NCBI GenBank assembly: GCA_016110215.1
Contig: JADWQD010000025.1
Coordinates: 186,001 to 250,000 of the forward strand
Length of the DNA stretch: 64,000 bases
Source: Capronia americana
Taxonomy: Eukaryota; Ascomycota; Eurotiomycetes; Chaetothyriales; Herpotrichiellaceae
Direction: 5' to 3'
Shown here: positions 10,588 to 20,859 of the stretch, piece after piece
How positions within the stretch are numbered: position 1 is the first letter of the stretch
Layout of the letters: each line of letters begins with the position of its first letter
Made by a program: the position numbers and the translations under genes
The notes under the pieces: model-generated
What the model saw: only the letters and a program-made list of their open reading frames with translations
Databases searched by the model: none
What the model was told of the DNA's origin: nothing

Positions 10588-11543
10588 TCAAACAGTCTTT
10601 CCCTTCTTCAGTCTCGATAGTTGAAATGTACGAGTCATCCACCAGTCGAAGAGACCAGTCCATGTATATCCCCCAGAGACAAAATACACTAGCCAGCTCT
10701 TGTTGCCTTCCCAGATCCATCTCCTTCTGGCATCTCTGAACAGCCACCTCCAAGGCGATGGTCCACTGCCCGGGAGGACCTGCTTAACCACACTCTCAGC
10801 AAACGCCTCGTTCCGCATAGCACCAGCCTGCGAGTGGACTTGACGGCGAACAAAGCTATCTTCGAGCGGGCTATAAACGCTGTGTTCCGGGAGGACGCGC
10901 TTGGCGTGTGAATTGATATTTGTCTTGACACCGCCTGTGAGGACAGTGATGACCTTGACACCAAAGGGAGCCAGCTCAACGCGCAGAGTATTGGCGTATG
11001 CATGCAAAGCGGCCTTCGAAGCGTTGTACACGGAGCCGAACACATACGGTATGACTCCAGCCAAGCTACCAGTCATAACAATCGTACCACGAGCGCTGAT
11101 GAGCAAGGGCGCAAACACCTGGCACAAGCGCATGACTGCAAAGACGTTGACGTCGAAAATCCTTCTGGCCTCGTCCATGTTGATATCCAAAGCAGGCATT
11201 ATATATGAGACACCGGCGTTGTTCACTGTTGGCGACCCTCGTCGTCAGCCCCATCAGATTCAGAGGCCATTTGCGACCAGTACTGACCAAGGTAGTCGAG
11301 GCCTCGACCTTCGGTTAACTGCTCGACGTCATTGAAACACGACAGGATCGACTCGTCATTGTCGACGACCAGCGGCAAGGTCTCGATTCCCTGAAGCGTC
11401 AGGTCGCTGATTTGCTTTGTCGTTCTGGCTGTGGCGAAGACTCGGAGGCCATGGGCATGGAATGCAAGAGCCAGAGCATGGCCGATGCCACCGGGAGAAC
11501 AGCCTGTGATAAGGACAGTTTTACGGCGATCCTCGGCCGCCAT
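10588..11543 (-). CDS. Short-chain dehydrogenase, Ayr1-like (1-acyl-DHAP reductase)
   Basis: Two exons (11543-11288, 11225-10588; intron of 62 nt, GTCAGT...AACAG) give 297 residues, the length of yeast Ayr1. Ayr1 reduces 1-acyl-dihydroxyacetone phosphate with NADPH in ether- and phospholipid synthesis at the ER and lipid droplets. The cofactor motif is TGCSPGGIG (14-22). NNAG (87-90) is completed only by the splice, which supports the intron. The catalytic set is Ser139, Tyr152 and Lys156 (YNASK). The C-terminus has aromatic residues (WLVYFVSGGYTWTGLFDWW) that could anchor it to a membrane. The family is certain; the exact substrate is an assignment by similarity to Ayr1. Confidence 0.85.
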
Positions 11544-12161
11544 TACCTGAAGTTCGTCTGGAATACAGATAGACGCTGTGACTGATGTTGGCCTTCTCGT
11601 GGTTCACACAATCGGCGCTGTTGATCGCCGAGCTTTCCCTCCACATCACCCCGCACTTGGGGGCCGTTGCTCGATCCTCTCGCTCACCTCACGGAGTACG
11701 AGTCGCTTGCAAGTAGCGTTCGGACTCCCAAAGATAGAGATCAACAGGGACAACGCCCAACGAGGACCAGGGGAGATGATGCCCGGGGCCAATGACGCAC
11801 CTAGCGCTTGCCAGCCTCTTCCACTCATACACACGTCGATGTTCAGCTCATAAGCACGGCGCCCCTCATTCGATCTGACCAGTGTCTCTGCTTCTACAGT
11901 GCCAGTACATCGAGACACGCACATCACGAAGGAGGTTTGTAACCCACGGTTGGACTGACTGTCCAGCTCAGATCCGAGTCTCTGTTTGGCTGAAGTGGGA
12001 CATCGTCCACTCCTCTGATTACTCGCTCAATAACTCTTCACTTAGCCTTACCACGACGTTCACTCACTCCCATACTGTGTACTTCCGCAACGCCAGGACC
12101 GAAGCGAGGCAGGAAAGACAACACGCACAGCCCCACAGAGTCGACTTGCGCGCTCTCCAAC
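11544..12161. other. Divergent promoter, SDR / GNAT-like gene
   Basis: 618 bp between two divergent start codons. No supported gene or repeat seen. Confidence 0.5.
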
Positions 12162-12950
12162 ATGTCTACGGCCGTCAACACGACTTCCTCCCCCGACCAG
12201 AAATGGCTCGATAGCTTCATCTCACTGCTATCGCGAGCATACCTGACCACGCCGCTCACGACCGCATTCATCACCGAGATCGACGGCACGGACCCCTCGT
12301 CCGACCCGTCCCAAGTGATCAACCCCGACCGGCTCACCAAGCACTTCACGCTCGGCATCACCGCGGCCGCGAAGTCCAACGTCGTGCTCATCGAGGCCGG
12401 CAACTTCGCCGCCGCCGCACTGTTCGAGCCGCCTGACTTCTGCGGCATCCCGCCGTCGCAGGCCCGCCGCAACCCGGGCCCCATCCTGCAGGAATGGCGA
12501 TCCGCCGCAAGAAGGCTCAAGGCCAAATACCTCAGCATCCCGGACAGTGGGGAACACAGCTACGACCAGCCGGCCGCGCCGTCGCAGTCGAGCGGGGCGC
12601 CGAGCGAGGACCCGTACCCGGCGGATTTCAACAAGGACGTCGACTTTGAGACCAGGGCGTTCTACCATCTCGCCATGATTGCGCGGGATCCCGACGCACC
12701 GGCCGAGCAATCCACGGCCGCGTACAAGGCTTGTATGGACTATTTCCTGAACAAGGCCAAGGAGGAAGAGGTGCCCGTGTGGTTGGAGACGGCGGCGGAG
12801 AGCGCAAAGGACGAGTTTGAGAAGTTAGGCTTCCGCGTTTGTGAGGAGGTCGTGATCGGGAAGGGACGCGTCGACGCCAAGGGCTGGCCACAACAGGGCG
12901 GCGAGGGCGTCAGGACGTGGGCCATGATTTGGGATGAGCATTTGAGTTGA
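12162..12950 (+). CDS. GNAT-fold N-acetyltransferase-like protein
   Basis: An intronless 262-residue protein resembling the fungal GNAT-domain proteins. These have an N-terminal helix around LLSRAYLTTPLTTAF, a central strand-rich part (NVVLIEAGNFAAAALFEPP) and a C-terminal segment in which a modified residue (VWLETAAESAKDEFEKLGFRV) follows the usual acetyl-CoA-binding helix. The insert at about 130-160 is Ser/Pro-rich and variable. Substrate unknown. The clear A/Q-x-x-G-x-G/A loop of well-studied GNATs is not obvious by eye, so activity is not assured. Confidence 0.72.
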   Translation: MSTAVNTTSSPDQKWLDSFISLLSRAYLTTPLTTAFITEIDGTDPSSDPSQVINPDRLTKHFTLGITAAAKSNVVLIEAGNFAAAALFEPPDFCGIPPSQARRNPGPILQEWRSAARRLKAKYLSIPDSGEHSYDQPAAPSQSSGAPSEDPYPADFNKDVDFETRAFYHLAMIARDPDAPAEQSTAAYKACMDYFLNKAKEEEVPVWLETAAESAKDEFEKLGFRVCEEVVIGKGRVDAKGWPQQGGEGVRTWAMIWDEHLS

Positions 12951-13400
12951 GGGTCATGCCCGGGCATGGGCAGTAGCGAGTATGTACTGTAGTGCGGACA
13001 GTTAGAGAACACTGAGACCCAAGTATAGGCCTACTGTCTCGGCCATTGATGTTGAATGCAAGCTACAATCCCGCCAATGTACCCGGCAAGGAAGGGCAGT
13101 AGAGCATACATATGTCGCTGGAGACTTGGTCTACACAATACCTAGGTAGGTATACATGAGGTAGCCGACACTGAGTACTGTAGCAGCAGTGAGCTGGAGT
13201 GGGCTGAAAACTTCTAGGTATGATACACTTGTTTATTAGGTACTCGTTTTCTGCTTTTCATCGTCCAGTCTATGTCGATTGCAAGATACAGTACAGTTTC
13301 TAGTCCTGGTCTCACTCTTTTGTACAATGCCCTATTGAAAATACACACTCCGAATTGAAAACGAGTCGAATATGCTCCGTGTGGGAGACTCGTCTTTTTG
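12951..13400. other. Convergent intergenic region
   Basis: 450 bp of AT-richer sequence between the stops of the GNAT-like gene and the helicase gene. No gene seen. Confidence 0.5.
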
Positions 13401-16400
13401 TCACTTTCCATCACCTTTTATTTCAACGGGACTTCCTCCAGGTTCGTTGACAGACTCTGCTTGAACGTGGTCCTGATTACCAGCTTCGACTACCGCGTTG
13501 GGTTCTTCATCATCTCCGTCGATGTCTTCCTTCTCGTCCTCTTCTTCGACGACGTCTTCCTTCTCGTCCTCTTCTTCGTCGATGTCTTGCTGCTCATCCT
13601 CTTCCAGGGCGTTGGCCTCTATCTTCTCCTTCTCCAGCCGCTCGAGTTCTCGATCGATCTCTTCCCGACGCCTTGATTTGAACTCTGACCAGTACGCTGC
13701 ATCTGCGTCGAGCATTTTCACGACTGCATCGACCATCACTTCTCGCAATCTCGGGTCCAGGCTGGGTTGTCGTTGTTGTTGTTGTTGTTGTTGTTCTGGG
13801 CCACCAGAAGAGAGGTCTTCTTGGGTGTTTTGATCCACTCCTTCGAGGTACAGCAATGCAAGGTTAATGAGGCGGTCGATGGTCTTCCTCAGTTCCAGCA
13901 TGACGCTCGCGACTTTACCGGCAATCGCCGCTGGTACGTCTGCAGGTGCCGAAAGTCGAAGTGTGAGCCAGCGGTTGAGCTGCAGAGTTTCTTCGTTTCG
14001 CAAGGCGAGCGACTGACAGAACAAGATTGCCATCAGTGGTGTCACCATGGAGGCCTGTTCCAGAAAAACTATATCACCGGAGCCGTCGGGAGCTTCTCGT
14101 TTCCATGTGTATGCCATCAACCGACCGTGGCTTCGGTATTCCTTCTTAAGGCGCCGCTGCGAGTTCGTCTTGGCTTCGTTGACCCCGAATTTTGAGGTCA
14201 AGCCTTGGAGGACAGGGCTGTCAACGGACCAGCTAGGGAGTGACATGACTTGTTTGCCTGGCCAGGCAGCCAACTCGGCAGTAACGGTGTTGATAAGCAG
14301 CGCCTTGACGAGGACCAAGTTGTTTCGGTTGGCATTGACAGCCTCAGGAGTCATTTCAAAGAGCGTCTTGCCGCGTTCTGGGGCCGGAGCAAATCCGATG
14401 TGTGCCAGGGTCTTATGGAGTCCCTGAGACGTTGCCATCATATCAAGATAAGCGCGGTCTCGTATATGCTTAGTCTCTTGCAGCTCTTGCATGAGGGTGC
14501 GGTCGCCGGCGACTTTTGCTGCATGATATTCTCTAAATGCTTCGATGATCCAAGCAAAGTCGGTCTCGGTTTCGGGTAGGTATTGCTGCTTTACCCCTCG
14601 TACTCTCTCCATGCTCATTTCGAGATTCGATATGAGGGGAGATCCAGGGTCGTGACAAGCAATGATAAGCATGGGCTCCAGGCATCCAAACAGACCCCCG
14701 AGAAGGATTGCCTTTCCCAGGGCCGGATGTACTCCAAGTTGCCACAAGGTTCTACCAAGGCCCGTGATGTCGCCGTTCTCGGTCAAAGCACCCAGACCTT
14801 TCAGCTGTCCAATCGCGTTGTCAACAGCATGACGGCTGGGTGGGTCGAGGGTGTCAAGGAGAAGGTCCTCGACATTGGCGTGCTGTGAGAAAGCCTTGAA
14901 TTGCAGCGCCACTTCGGCCAGGTCGGATTCACCAATCTCAGGGCGGTTCATCGGTCGGAACGAGTCATGTCGTTCCTTCGTGAAGAGGGCATAGTAGTGG
15001 CCGTTGCGTACACGTCCAGCTCGTCCTCGTCGTTGAATTGAACTTGTCTTGCTGATCCAGGCGTATGGCAAGCTTCTTGCGAACGTGGAAGGGTCGAAAA
15101 TGCTGTTACGCTCCTTGCCGGTATCGACAACGTAAACAACCTCCGGGAGCGTAATCGAGGTCTCGGCGATGTTCGTTGACAGGATGATCCTTCGACAGCC
15201 TCGAGGTACGGGACGAAAGACTTCATTATTCGTTTCTCTGCGTAGCGAGTGAAGCTTGAATAGTCTGATCCTGTTCGGATCCTGGACGTCAAGTCCCGCG
15301 TTGACGAATCGGCCGCTGCGTAACAGCTGCTCGGTATTTTCCATGTCCGTAGCTCCAGGGAAAAATGCGAGTATGTCGCCCTCAGGTTTGCTGAGCGCGA
15401 TATGGGCTATTACCGAAGCAGCCAGGCCGACGTACAAGGGCCCTGTCGGTTCTGCGGACTCGTCGTCGTCGACGAGGGCCGCCGGGTGTTCACCGTGAGT
15501 TGTTTCGTCTTCAGCTCGGGCAGACGCAAGTTTGGCTTGTTTCGCAGCAAATTGCATCTCGTGCTCAACCAAACGTCGACTGGACAGGGCGTGGCTGCCC
15601 TGAATGTAGTCATACATCGGCTCCTGTAGTTCACCCCCCTGCGACATGTCCAATAGGATTTCTGGAAGGTAGTGGTTCTCAATGTGCACGTGTCTTCCTT
15701 CCACGTCCAGGTAGTCGGCGGTAAGGGTCATGCCGTCCTGGGATGGCCGCGTGAAATAGTTGAGGAACTTCGAAGGGTCGATTGTCGCAGACATGAGGAT
15801 AATCTTAGGGTGTGGCCGTCCCGCTGCCTTGCTAGCACGGATTGCGTTGCGAAGCAGAGACACCACCAGATCAATCTGGATGTCACGTTCATGCACCTCA
15901 TCGATGATTATATGGGAGTGAGCCGAGAGGGTAAGCTCTGTATCGGCAATCAGTCTGTTCAAGAGAATGCCGGTAGTACAATACGTGATAGAACCGCAAG
16001 GCACGGGCGACCAATTCTCGTTGCGAATGTGATAACCGACTGTGGTACCAACGGGATCATGACGCTCTCGAGCCACTCTCTGCGCAATAGAAGTTGCTGC
16101 CATCCTCCGAGGTTGAGTGCAAACAATATTGGCGTTCGGACCACCTCCGGACATTATCATGTCATCGAGTAGGATTTGAGGGACCTGAGTGGTCTTCCCA
16201 GAACCAGTTTTGGCCAAGACGATGGTCACGTCGTTCTCATTGACAAGCTTCAGGAGCGCCTTCTGTGTATCATCAGCCATCAAAGGCAGCTTCTGCCTCC
16301 GGAGCAGGGTGGCCTTCATCGCTGCTCCTCGTCTAGCCTCCTCATGGGCGGCCTTCATGCTAGCAGCTAACGTTTTGTCCTGCTTGGCTGAAATGGGAGA

Positions 16401-17123
16401 CCTCATTGGCCTTTCTGACTGTAAACAAGACCCAAGAGCCACTCTTTCCGTTGTAAGACCGTGTGTACGTGCCAATTGCATCGTCTCGATGGCGGATTGG
16501 ATATTGACCTTTGGAATCTCGATTTTGAAGGCGCGCGGCTGCATTCTCCAAATCTTCTCTCCTTGCAACGGGACATGGTCTGGAAGCTCGACTTCGGCAG
16601 AAGCTGTTTCGATGGTATTCGTTTCATCGTTATGGTCCTCGAAGGAGGCCACGGACGGAGACGAGGCTCCTTGGGCTGCTCTGGTACCATGGTGCAACAG
16701 ACGAATGGCACTATGCCTTTGCAGTGGAAATGCAACACACGTGCGGCCCACGGAGGGGATATGTGTGCAATCAGCTCCTCGAAAAGCGGTCAAATGCCGC
16801 GAGGGAGAAGAGTCATGGCTTTGCCGGGGGATACATCGTGGACCGCACGGCTGCGATTTCTGGTTCACCAAAACGTTAGCAAATCCCAAAGCTGGAGGCT
16901 CAGAAGAAACCAACCGGTACCCTTGGACACCGTGAGCGAGCCCACATACTGGTCTGCCGCAGTCATCTTTGCAACATTTGTCTGGTGAGCAGAGTGATTG
17001 CGTGGTTACGTCTCGTTCGGCGTCTGGAAAATTCACAAGAAACTCGCAGGTGTATTTGCCCACGGGCCAATCGGAGAGCGCGAAACCGTGTTGCTTGTCG
17101 ACATTGAATTCTGCTTCATTCAT
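13401..17123 (-). CDS. DExH-box RNA helicase, DHX30/DHX36-like, with acidic tail
   Basis: An intronless 1240-residue superfamily 2 helicase. Motifs: AKTGSGKTTQ (Walker A, 304-313), TQPRR (Ia), DEVH at 408-411 (motif II, DEVH rather than DEAH), SAT in ILMSATID (III), and QRRGRAGR (VI). The helicase-associated (HA2) and OB regions follow. The tail has a poly-Gln run (about 13767-13797), a coiled-coil segment and a strongly acidic 10-residue tandem repeat (separate entry). Residues 100-160 (QRHSAIRLLHHGTRAAQG) could hold a mitochondrial targeting signal. The first 100 residues are Cys-rich and unlike the family, so either the true start is different or an intron is hidden there; M194 is the next ATG. 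The gene is divergent from the hydrolase at 17739. Confidence 0.88.
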   Translation of the reverse strand: MNEAEFNVDKQHGFALSDWPVGKYTCEFLVNFPDAERDVTTQSLCSPDKCCKDDCGRPVCGLAHGVQGYRLVSSEPPALGFANVLVNQKSQPCGPRCIPRQSHDSSPSRHLTAFRGADCTHIPSVGRTCVAFPLQRHSAIRLLHHGTRAAQGASSPSVASFEDHNDETNTIETASAEVELPDHVPLQGEKIWRMQPRAFKIEIPKVNIQSAIETMQLARTHGLTTERVALGSCLQSERPMRSPISAKQDKTLAASMKAAHEEARRGAAMKATLLRRQKLPLMADDTQKALLKLVNENDVTIVLAKTGSGKTTQVPQILLDDMIMSGGGPNANIVCTQPRRMAATSIAQRVARERHDPVGTTVGYHIRNENWSPVPCGSITYCTTGILLNRLIADTELTLSAHSHIIIDEVHERDIQIDLVVSLLRNAIRASKAAGRPHPKIILMSATIDPSKFLNYFTRPSQDGMTLTADYLDVEGRHVHIENHYLPEILLDMSQGGELQEPMYDYIQGSHALSSRRLVEHEMQFAAKQAKLASARAEDETTHGEHPAALVDDDESAEPTGPLYVGLAASVIAHIALSKPEGDILAFFPGATDMENTEQLLRSGRFVNAGLDVQDPNRIRLFKLHSLRRETNNEVFRPVPRGCRRIILSTNIAETSITLPEVVYVVDTGKERNSIFDPSTFARSLPYAWISKTSSIQRRGRAGRVRNGHYYALFTKERHDSFRPMNRPEIGESDLAEVALQFKAFSQHANVEDLLLDTLDPPSRHAVDNAIGQLKGLGALTENGDITGLGRTLWQLGVHPALGKAILLGGLFGCLEPMLIIACHDPGSPLISNLEMSMERVRGVKQQYLPETETDFAWIIEAFREYHAAKVAGDRTLMQELQETKHIRDRAYLDMMATSQGLHKTLAHIGFAPAPERGKTLFEMTPEAVNANRNNLVLVKALLINTVTAELAAWPGKQVMSLPSWSVDSPVLQGLTSKFGVNEAKTNSQRRLKKEYRSHGRLMAYTWKREAPDGSGDIVFLEQASMVTPLMAILFCQSLALRNEETLQLNRWLTLRLSAPADVPAAIAGKVASVMLELRKTIDRLINLALLYLEGVDQNTQEDLSSGGPEQQQQQQQRQPSLDPRLREVMVDAVVKMLDADAAYWSEFKSRRREEIDRELERLEKEKIEANALEEDEQQDIDEEEDEKEDVVEEEDEKEDIDGDDEEPNAVVEAGNQDHVQAESVNEPGGSPVEIKGDGK
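13521..13610 (-). repeat. 30-nt tandem repeat coding an acidic tail
   Basis: Two near-identical 30-nt units (13521-13550, 13551-13580) plus a diverged third (13581-13610), in frame in the helicase gene. Each unit codes for EEEDEKED plus two residues. Such in-frame units vary in number between strains. Confidence 0.8.
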
Positions 17124-17738
17124 GCCTCTTAATCACTTCTATGTCGTCGAGTCTTCAATTGGAAGGCTTCAGTGTCATCGTACATTACTACGTATTCGTA
17201 AAATCAGGCAGCAGTTCAGTTGTCCCTCTCCGGAGCCTGACATCGCGCGGCGTTGGTCAGCTACCTATCTTCTCCTGTGCGCCGAAATGGGCTCCCGTCA
17301 ACAGTCAAGTTCGCAATCCTTCAGTAGTAGCTCGAGGCGAAGAGAGCAATCGAACATGTGGGACTGAACTTCCACGCCCAGTCCAACCAACACATCTGGA
17401 CCCGAGGCCGACAATTGTTCTCAAGCTCTCCCCGCAATGGCGGTTCGGCTACTTGTAGATACTGCCGGTGCCGATGCATTCCCATCAGCCAATGGTTGCA
17501 ACTTGTGCGCTTTGCAACGAGATTGAGGAGCCGAGCTGACCTGTTGCCAGCACGAGCTCTTGAAGTCCTGCGCTAGCCATGGACAGCCTAACTGGGAAGC
17601 GCTTACCACGTCACACACCTGGTCTGCAAGGTATAAGATCAGAGCCTCGTCAGACGTCCGTCTAGCTGTCAAGAACATCTTCCTTCCCTCGTCCGGCCAG
17701 AACCAAAGAGCGTGCTGATTTCAGATAGACAGCTCGTC
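17124..17738. other. Divergent promoter, helicase / alpha-beta hydrolase
   Basis: 615 bp between divergent start codons. No supported gene or repeat seen. Confidence 0.5.
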
Positions 17739-18786
17739 ATGGAGAAACTCGAGAAGAAGACTCTCGATGTGTCCCGAGGCTTCACTTACACGTACTACAC
17801 CAGCCCCGCAAAGGACAATAAGCCGACTCTCCTTCTGATCCACGGCTTCCCAGATGCGCCTGACACGTTCGAGGATGCCATCCGGGACTATCTGCTTCCC
17901 AACGGCTACGGCATCATTGCCGTTGATTGTTTGGGCTACAATGGCACATCCAAGCCGACGGACGCAGAATCGTACAGTTTCCAGCTCCTCTCGCAAGACC
18001 TCAAGGAGATCGTCGACAAGGAAGGTCTCGACAAGGTTGTCCCCGTTGGCCATGACTGGGTGAGTTGATTAGAATCTGCCAATCCAAGCAAATCCCGTTC
18101 ATCCGGTGAAAACTTAGGGCTCTGGTGTCGCCCAGCGTTTCTACAACTTCCATGCCGACCGTTGCTCGGGCCTCGTCCTCATGAATGTCTCCTACCTCGT
18201 CCCCACGCCCGGCCAAGCCTTCAACCTCGATGGCGTCCTGCAGACAACCGAAGGCATCTTCGGCTACGGCATCTACTGGTACTGGAAGCTGTTTGCCGGC
18301 GAGGACGGCGCCGAAGTGATGAACTCGCACCTCGAGAGTATGTGGGACGTCGCGCATGGCGAGCCGGAATCCTGGCTCGAAACACTGTGCAAGAAAGACG
18401 GCGTGAGGGATTTTCTCCTGGCAGACAAGAGGCAGCCTACCATGTCTTACGCCACGGACGAGCGCAAGCAGAAATGGATCGCCTCCTTGAAGGAACCGCC
18501 CGGCTTCAACGCCCCGCTGAACTACTACCGCGCCATGGTCACGGGCGTGCAGGACGAAGCGAACAATCACATCCCCAAGGAGAACATCCCGATCAAGGTG
18601 CCGTTCCTCTTCTTCGGTGGCCAGAGAGATTACGTCTGCCGCCCGGAACTGTTGCAACTCAGTCTTGATGCAGGGTTGATCCCGGACTGCACAAAGGTGG
18701 TCGTTGATTCAGGCCACTGGGCGCATTTGGACAAGCCGAAGGAGTTTGGGGAGGCAATTGTCGGCTGGTTGAAGGAGAAATTCTGA
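17739..18786 (+). CDS. Alpha/beta hydrolase of the epoxide hydrolase type
   Basis: Two exons (17739-18059, 18118-18786; 58-nt intron GTGAGT...CTTAG) give 329 residues. Soluble epoxide hydrolases open epoxides to diols using an Asp nucleophile. The sequence shows HGFPDAPDTF (oxyanion HGxP motif, 35-44), the nucleophile elbow VGHDWGSG with Asp106 and an intron placed exactly inside it, a helical cap with tyrosines (YWYWKL, NYYRAM), and the catalytic histidine in DSGHWAHLD near 313. The start is the ATG of MEKLEKK; the frame is open a little upstream but only with a GTG. No signal peptide, so cytosolic or peroxisomal (it ends in KEKF, which is not a PTS1). Confidence 0.9.
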
Positions 18787-19038
18787 ATGGTCGTGTTGGG
18801 AGGTCCTGACACAAATGTGGCGGCTGAAGGGCCATTGTGTGTAGTTAGGATCGTGCTATAAGTGGCGGACGCGCCCTTCTCACTGCCGAATCCTCTTCAA
18901 TCTCGACACAGCGGAAGGTAAGAATAACGAAAACGCGGCTTATTCCCCATTTAATCTATCATGTGCTGGGTATGTAAGGACTCCGTATAGTACATTCTGT
19001 GTCCATGTCCCATCCGAAGTACGCCTGGACGAACCGGC
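18787..19038. other. Short convergent 3' region
   Basis: 252 bp between two converging stop codons. Nothing recognisable. Confidence 0.5.
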
Positions 19039-20859
19039 TCACTCCCGACAGTTATCCTTCCAGTTCTCGCTCACCCACTTGGCTATCAGGGTCGTCAGGT
19101 TCTCCTCGGGCATATATTTGTCAACATCCTCGTCCGCGTAGTCCAGACCCAGGAACTTCAAGGCCAGCAAGATCCAAGGTTGGATGAACTCGTTGAAAAC
19201 CACGTCCACGACGACGCCCTCGCCATCCAGAGCGACCTGATGCGGGTTGATCGTTGATTGAATACAGTTCGGCACCCGGTAGAACGAAATCGGCGAGTGA
19301 ATCGTGTCGTCGCCATCCGCACCTGCGTCGTCGTGGGTGGTGTACCCCGGCGTCAAGCGGACGTCGCTAGAAAGCGCAGCCTGGGACGCTGACCCGGCGT
19401 GAAGCGGAGGCACGACGACGTCTTCTTTCACGCTTATCTGCTCTGGCGGCCCCATTTTCCACGTCGCATACGAAGGATCGACGTTCTCGAAAATCTCCCC
19501 GCCGCGGTTCAGGATGTTGATTAGGTGCTTGGCCTTCTGGTACGGCACATCCTTGAGGTAGTGGAATCCGCTCGTGAACGGGCAGACGATGTACGTCGAG
19601 TCCTTGGTGAATGCGCCCTTGAAGATGTCGAAGCGGATGGCTCCGGTGTTGGAAATGACGAGTCTCGGTCGATCACTGCGGGCGGCATCCTCGACGATGC
19701 CGGGGAATACGTCCTCTTCCAGCCAGGAAAAGATGCTGTCCTTGCTAGGGTAGGGCGCTCGAGCCATCCACAGATCCCGTGGCGCGCAGCCAAAGGTCTG
19801 ATCCAAGTCCAGCGCCGCGCGCGCCTCTGATATGGCTTGCGAGATGTTGCGGCCGCGGTCGGAGTGGAAGGTCGATGCGTTGTGGCCGGAATGGTGATAG
19901 AGTGAGTAGAGGTTGCTGTCGATGTATCTCCTGAAGAAGGACGGAGCAGCCGACGCCGAGCGGCTGGTATTTGTAGACAGTCCGCTGATGGACTGGAATC
20001 CGAGCGTCTCCATGAACCGCCCGCTGGCCAGGCCGTACGATTTGCTGTCAAACCGGTGATAGTCCCGGATGTGGTAGTGCCCGCCGAAGAACTGGATTGG
20101 CGTATCCCATTGCACGGCGCGGATGGCCCTGTAGATCATGTCGAACTCCTGCGAGCGCACGGGGACATGGCCGATCACGACGAAGAGATCGATTTCGCGG
20201 TCGCGAATCGCGGCCTGAAACCACGGTTCTTGGATCGTGTGCTCCACGCGCTGGACGACCGTGTTGTTGGCGTTCCGGTCAAAGTTGTAAAGAAAGCCGA
20301 AGGCCATGATACGGATGCCTTGGTTTTTGGTGACGAACTTTTTCGCCCTGGGAGCGAGAGGGACAACTTGTCCGGTGGCTGGATCCCGGATGTCGAGATT
20401 CGACGCGAGATAACTGCCCGCGTACGCAGGGACAGTGATCAGGTATTCGTTCTCGGACGAGTTCTGTTTGTACAGCTCGTGATTCCCGGAGCAAATGATG
20501 TCCATGTGCTGTTCCCGGAAGATGTCAAACGTGAAGAGGCCCTTGGGCTCGGATGCGTCGTAGAGGCCATTGCCCTCGACGCGATCGCCCGTGTCGACGA
20601 CCAGCAGGTCTTTCCCCTGCGATTCGAGCTTCTCTCTTAACCGCGAGGCAAAGTCTACGTAGTCGCCCCAGTCGGCGCCGAAAGAGGGTTCCAGGAGGTG
20701 GCCGGCGTGCCATCCGTGAGTGTCGGTCGTGTGTAGGAAATTGAGCTGTCCGAATTCCAATTCTCTCAAGGGAGCTGCGAACGGCTCTGGTGCTGTTGGT
20801 TGCTTGCAGAGTGCGAATCCCGCCAGCAGGGCCACACTCAACTCCACCGAGGGAAGCAT
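19039..20859 (-). CDS. Secreted metallophosphoesterase / 5'-nucleotidase-like protein
   Basis: An intronless 606-residue calcineurin-like phosphoesterase, similar in plan to yeast YHR202W. The N-terminus MLPSVELSVALLAGFALC is a signal peptide, so it should enter the secretory pathway and act in the vacuole or outside the cell. Metal-site motifs: DTH at 46-48, GDRVEGN at 91-97, GNHE at 125-128, later GHVPVRS and GGHYH. The second half resembles the 5'-nucleotidase C-terminal domain. It probably removes phosphate from nucleotides or similar monoesters; the substrate is not proven. An exact copy of the palindrome TCGGCGCCGA (20672-20681) lies inside this coding exon (codons for F-G-A-D) and is probably chance. 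Confidence 0.88.
   Translation of the reverse strand: MLPSVELSVALLAGFALCKQPTAPEPFAAPLRELEFGQLNFLHTTDTHGWHAGHLLEPSFGADWGDYVDFASRLREKLESQGKDLLVVDTGDRVEGNGLYDASEPKGLFTFDIFREQHMDIICSGNHELYKQNSSENEYLITVPAYAGSYLASNLDIRDPATGQVVPLAPRAKKFVTKNQGIRIMAFGFLYNFDRNANNTVVQRVEHTIQEPWFQAAIRDREIDLFVVIGHVPVRSQEFDMIYRAIRAVQWDTPIQFFGGHYHIRDYHRFDSKSYGLASGRFMETLGFQSISGLSTNTSRSASAAPSFFRRYIDSNLYSLYHHSGHNASTFHSDRGRNISQAISEARAALDLDQTFGCAPRDLWMARAPYPSKDSIFSWLEEDVFPGIVEDAARSDRPRLVISNTGAIRFDIFKGAFTKDSTYIVCPFTSGFHYLKDVPYQKAKHLINILNRGGEIFENVDPSYATWKMGPPEQISVKEDVVVPPLHAGSASQAALSSDVRLTPGYTTHDDAGADGDDTIHSPISFYRVPNCIQSTINPHQVALDGEGVVVDVVFNEFIQPWILLALKFLGLDYADEDVDKYMPEENLTTLIAKWVSENWKDNCRE

Noticed and set aside
12228..12710. 160-codon frame opposite the GNAT-like gene
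   Set aside because: Shadow of a GC-rich exon, composed mainly of Arg, Gly and Val.
16189..16935. 248-codon frame on the + strand inside the helicase gene
   Set aside because: Antisense to conserved helicase motifs; no protein family character.
20672..20681. Fourth exact TCGGCGCCGA, in the phosphoesterase gene
   Set aside because: It lies in a coding exon (F-G-A-D codons), not in a promoter, so I do not count it as a regulatory copy, but it is the chance background for the cluster claim.
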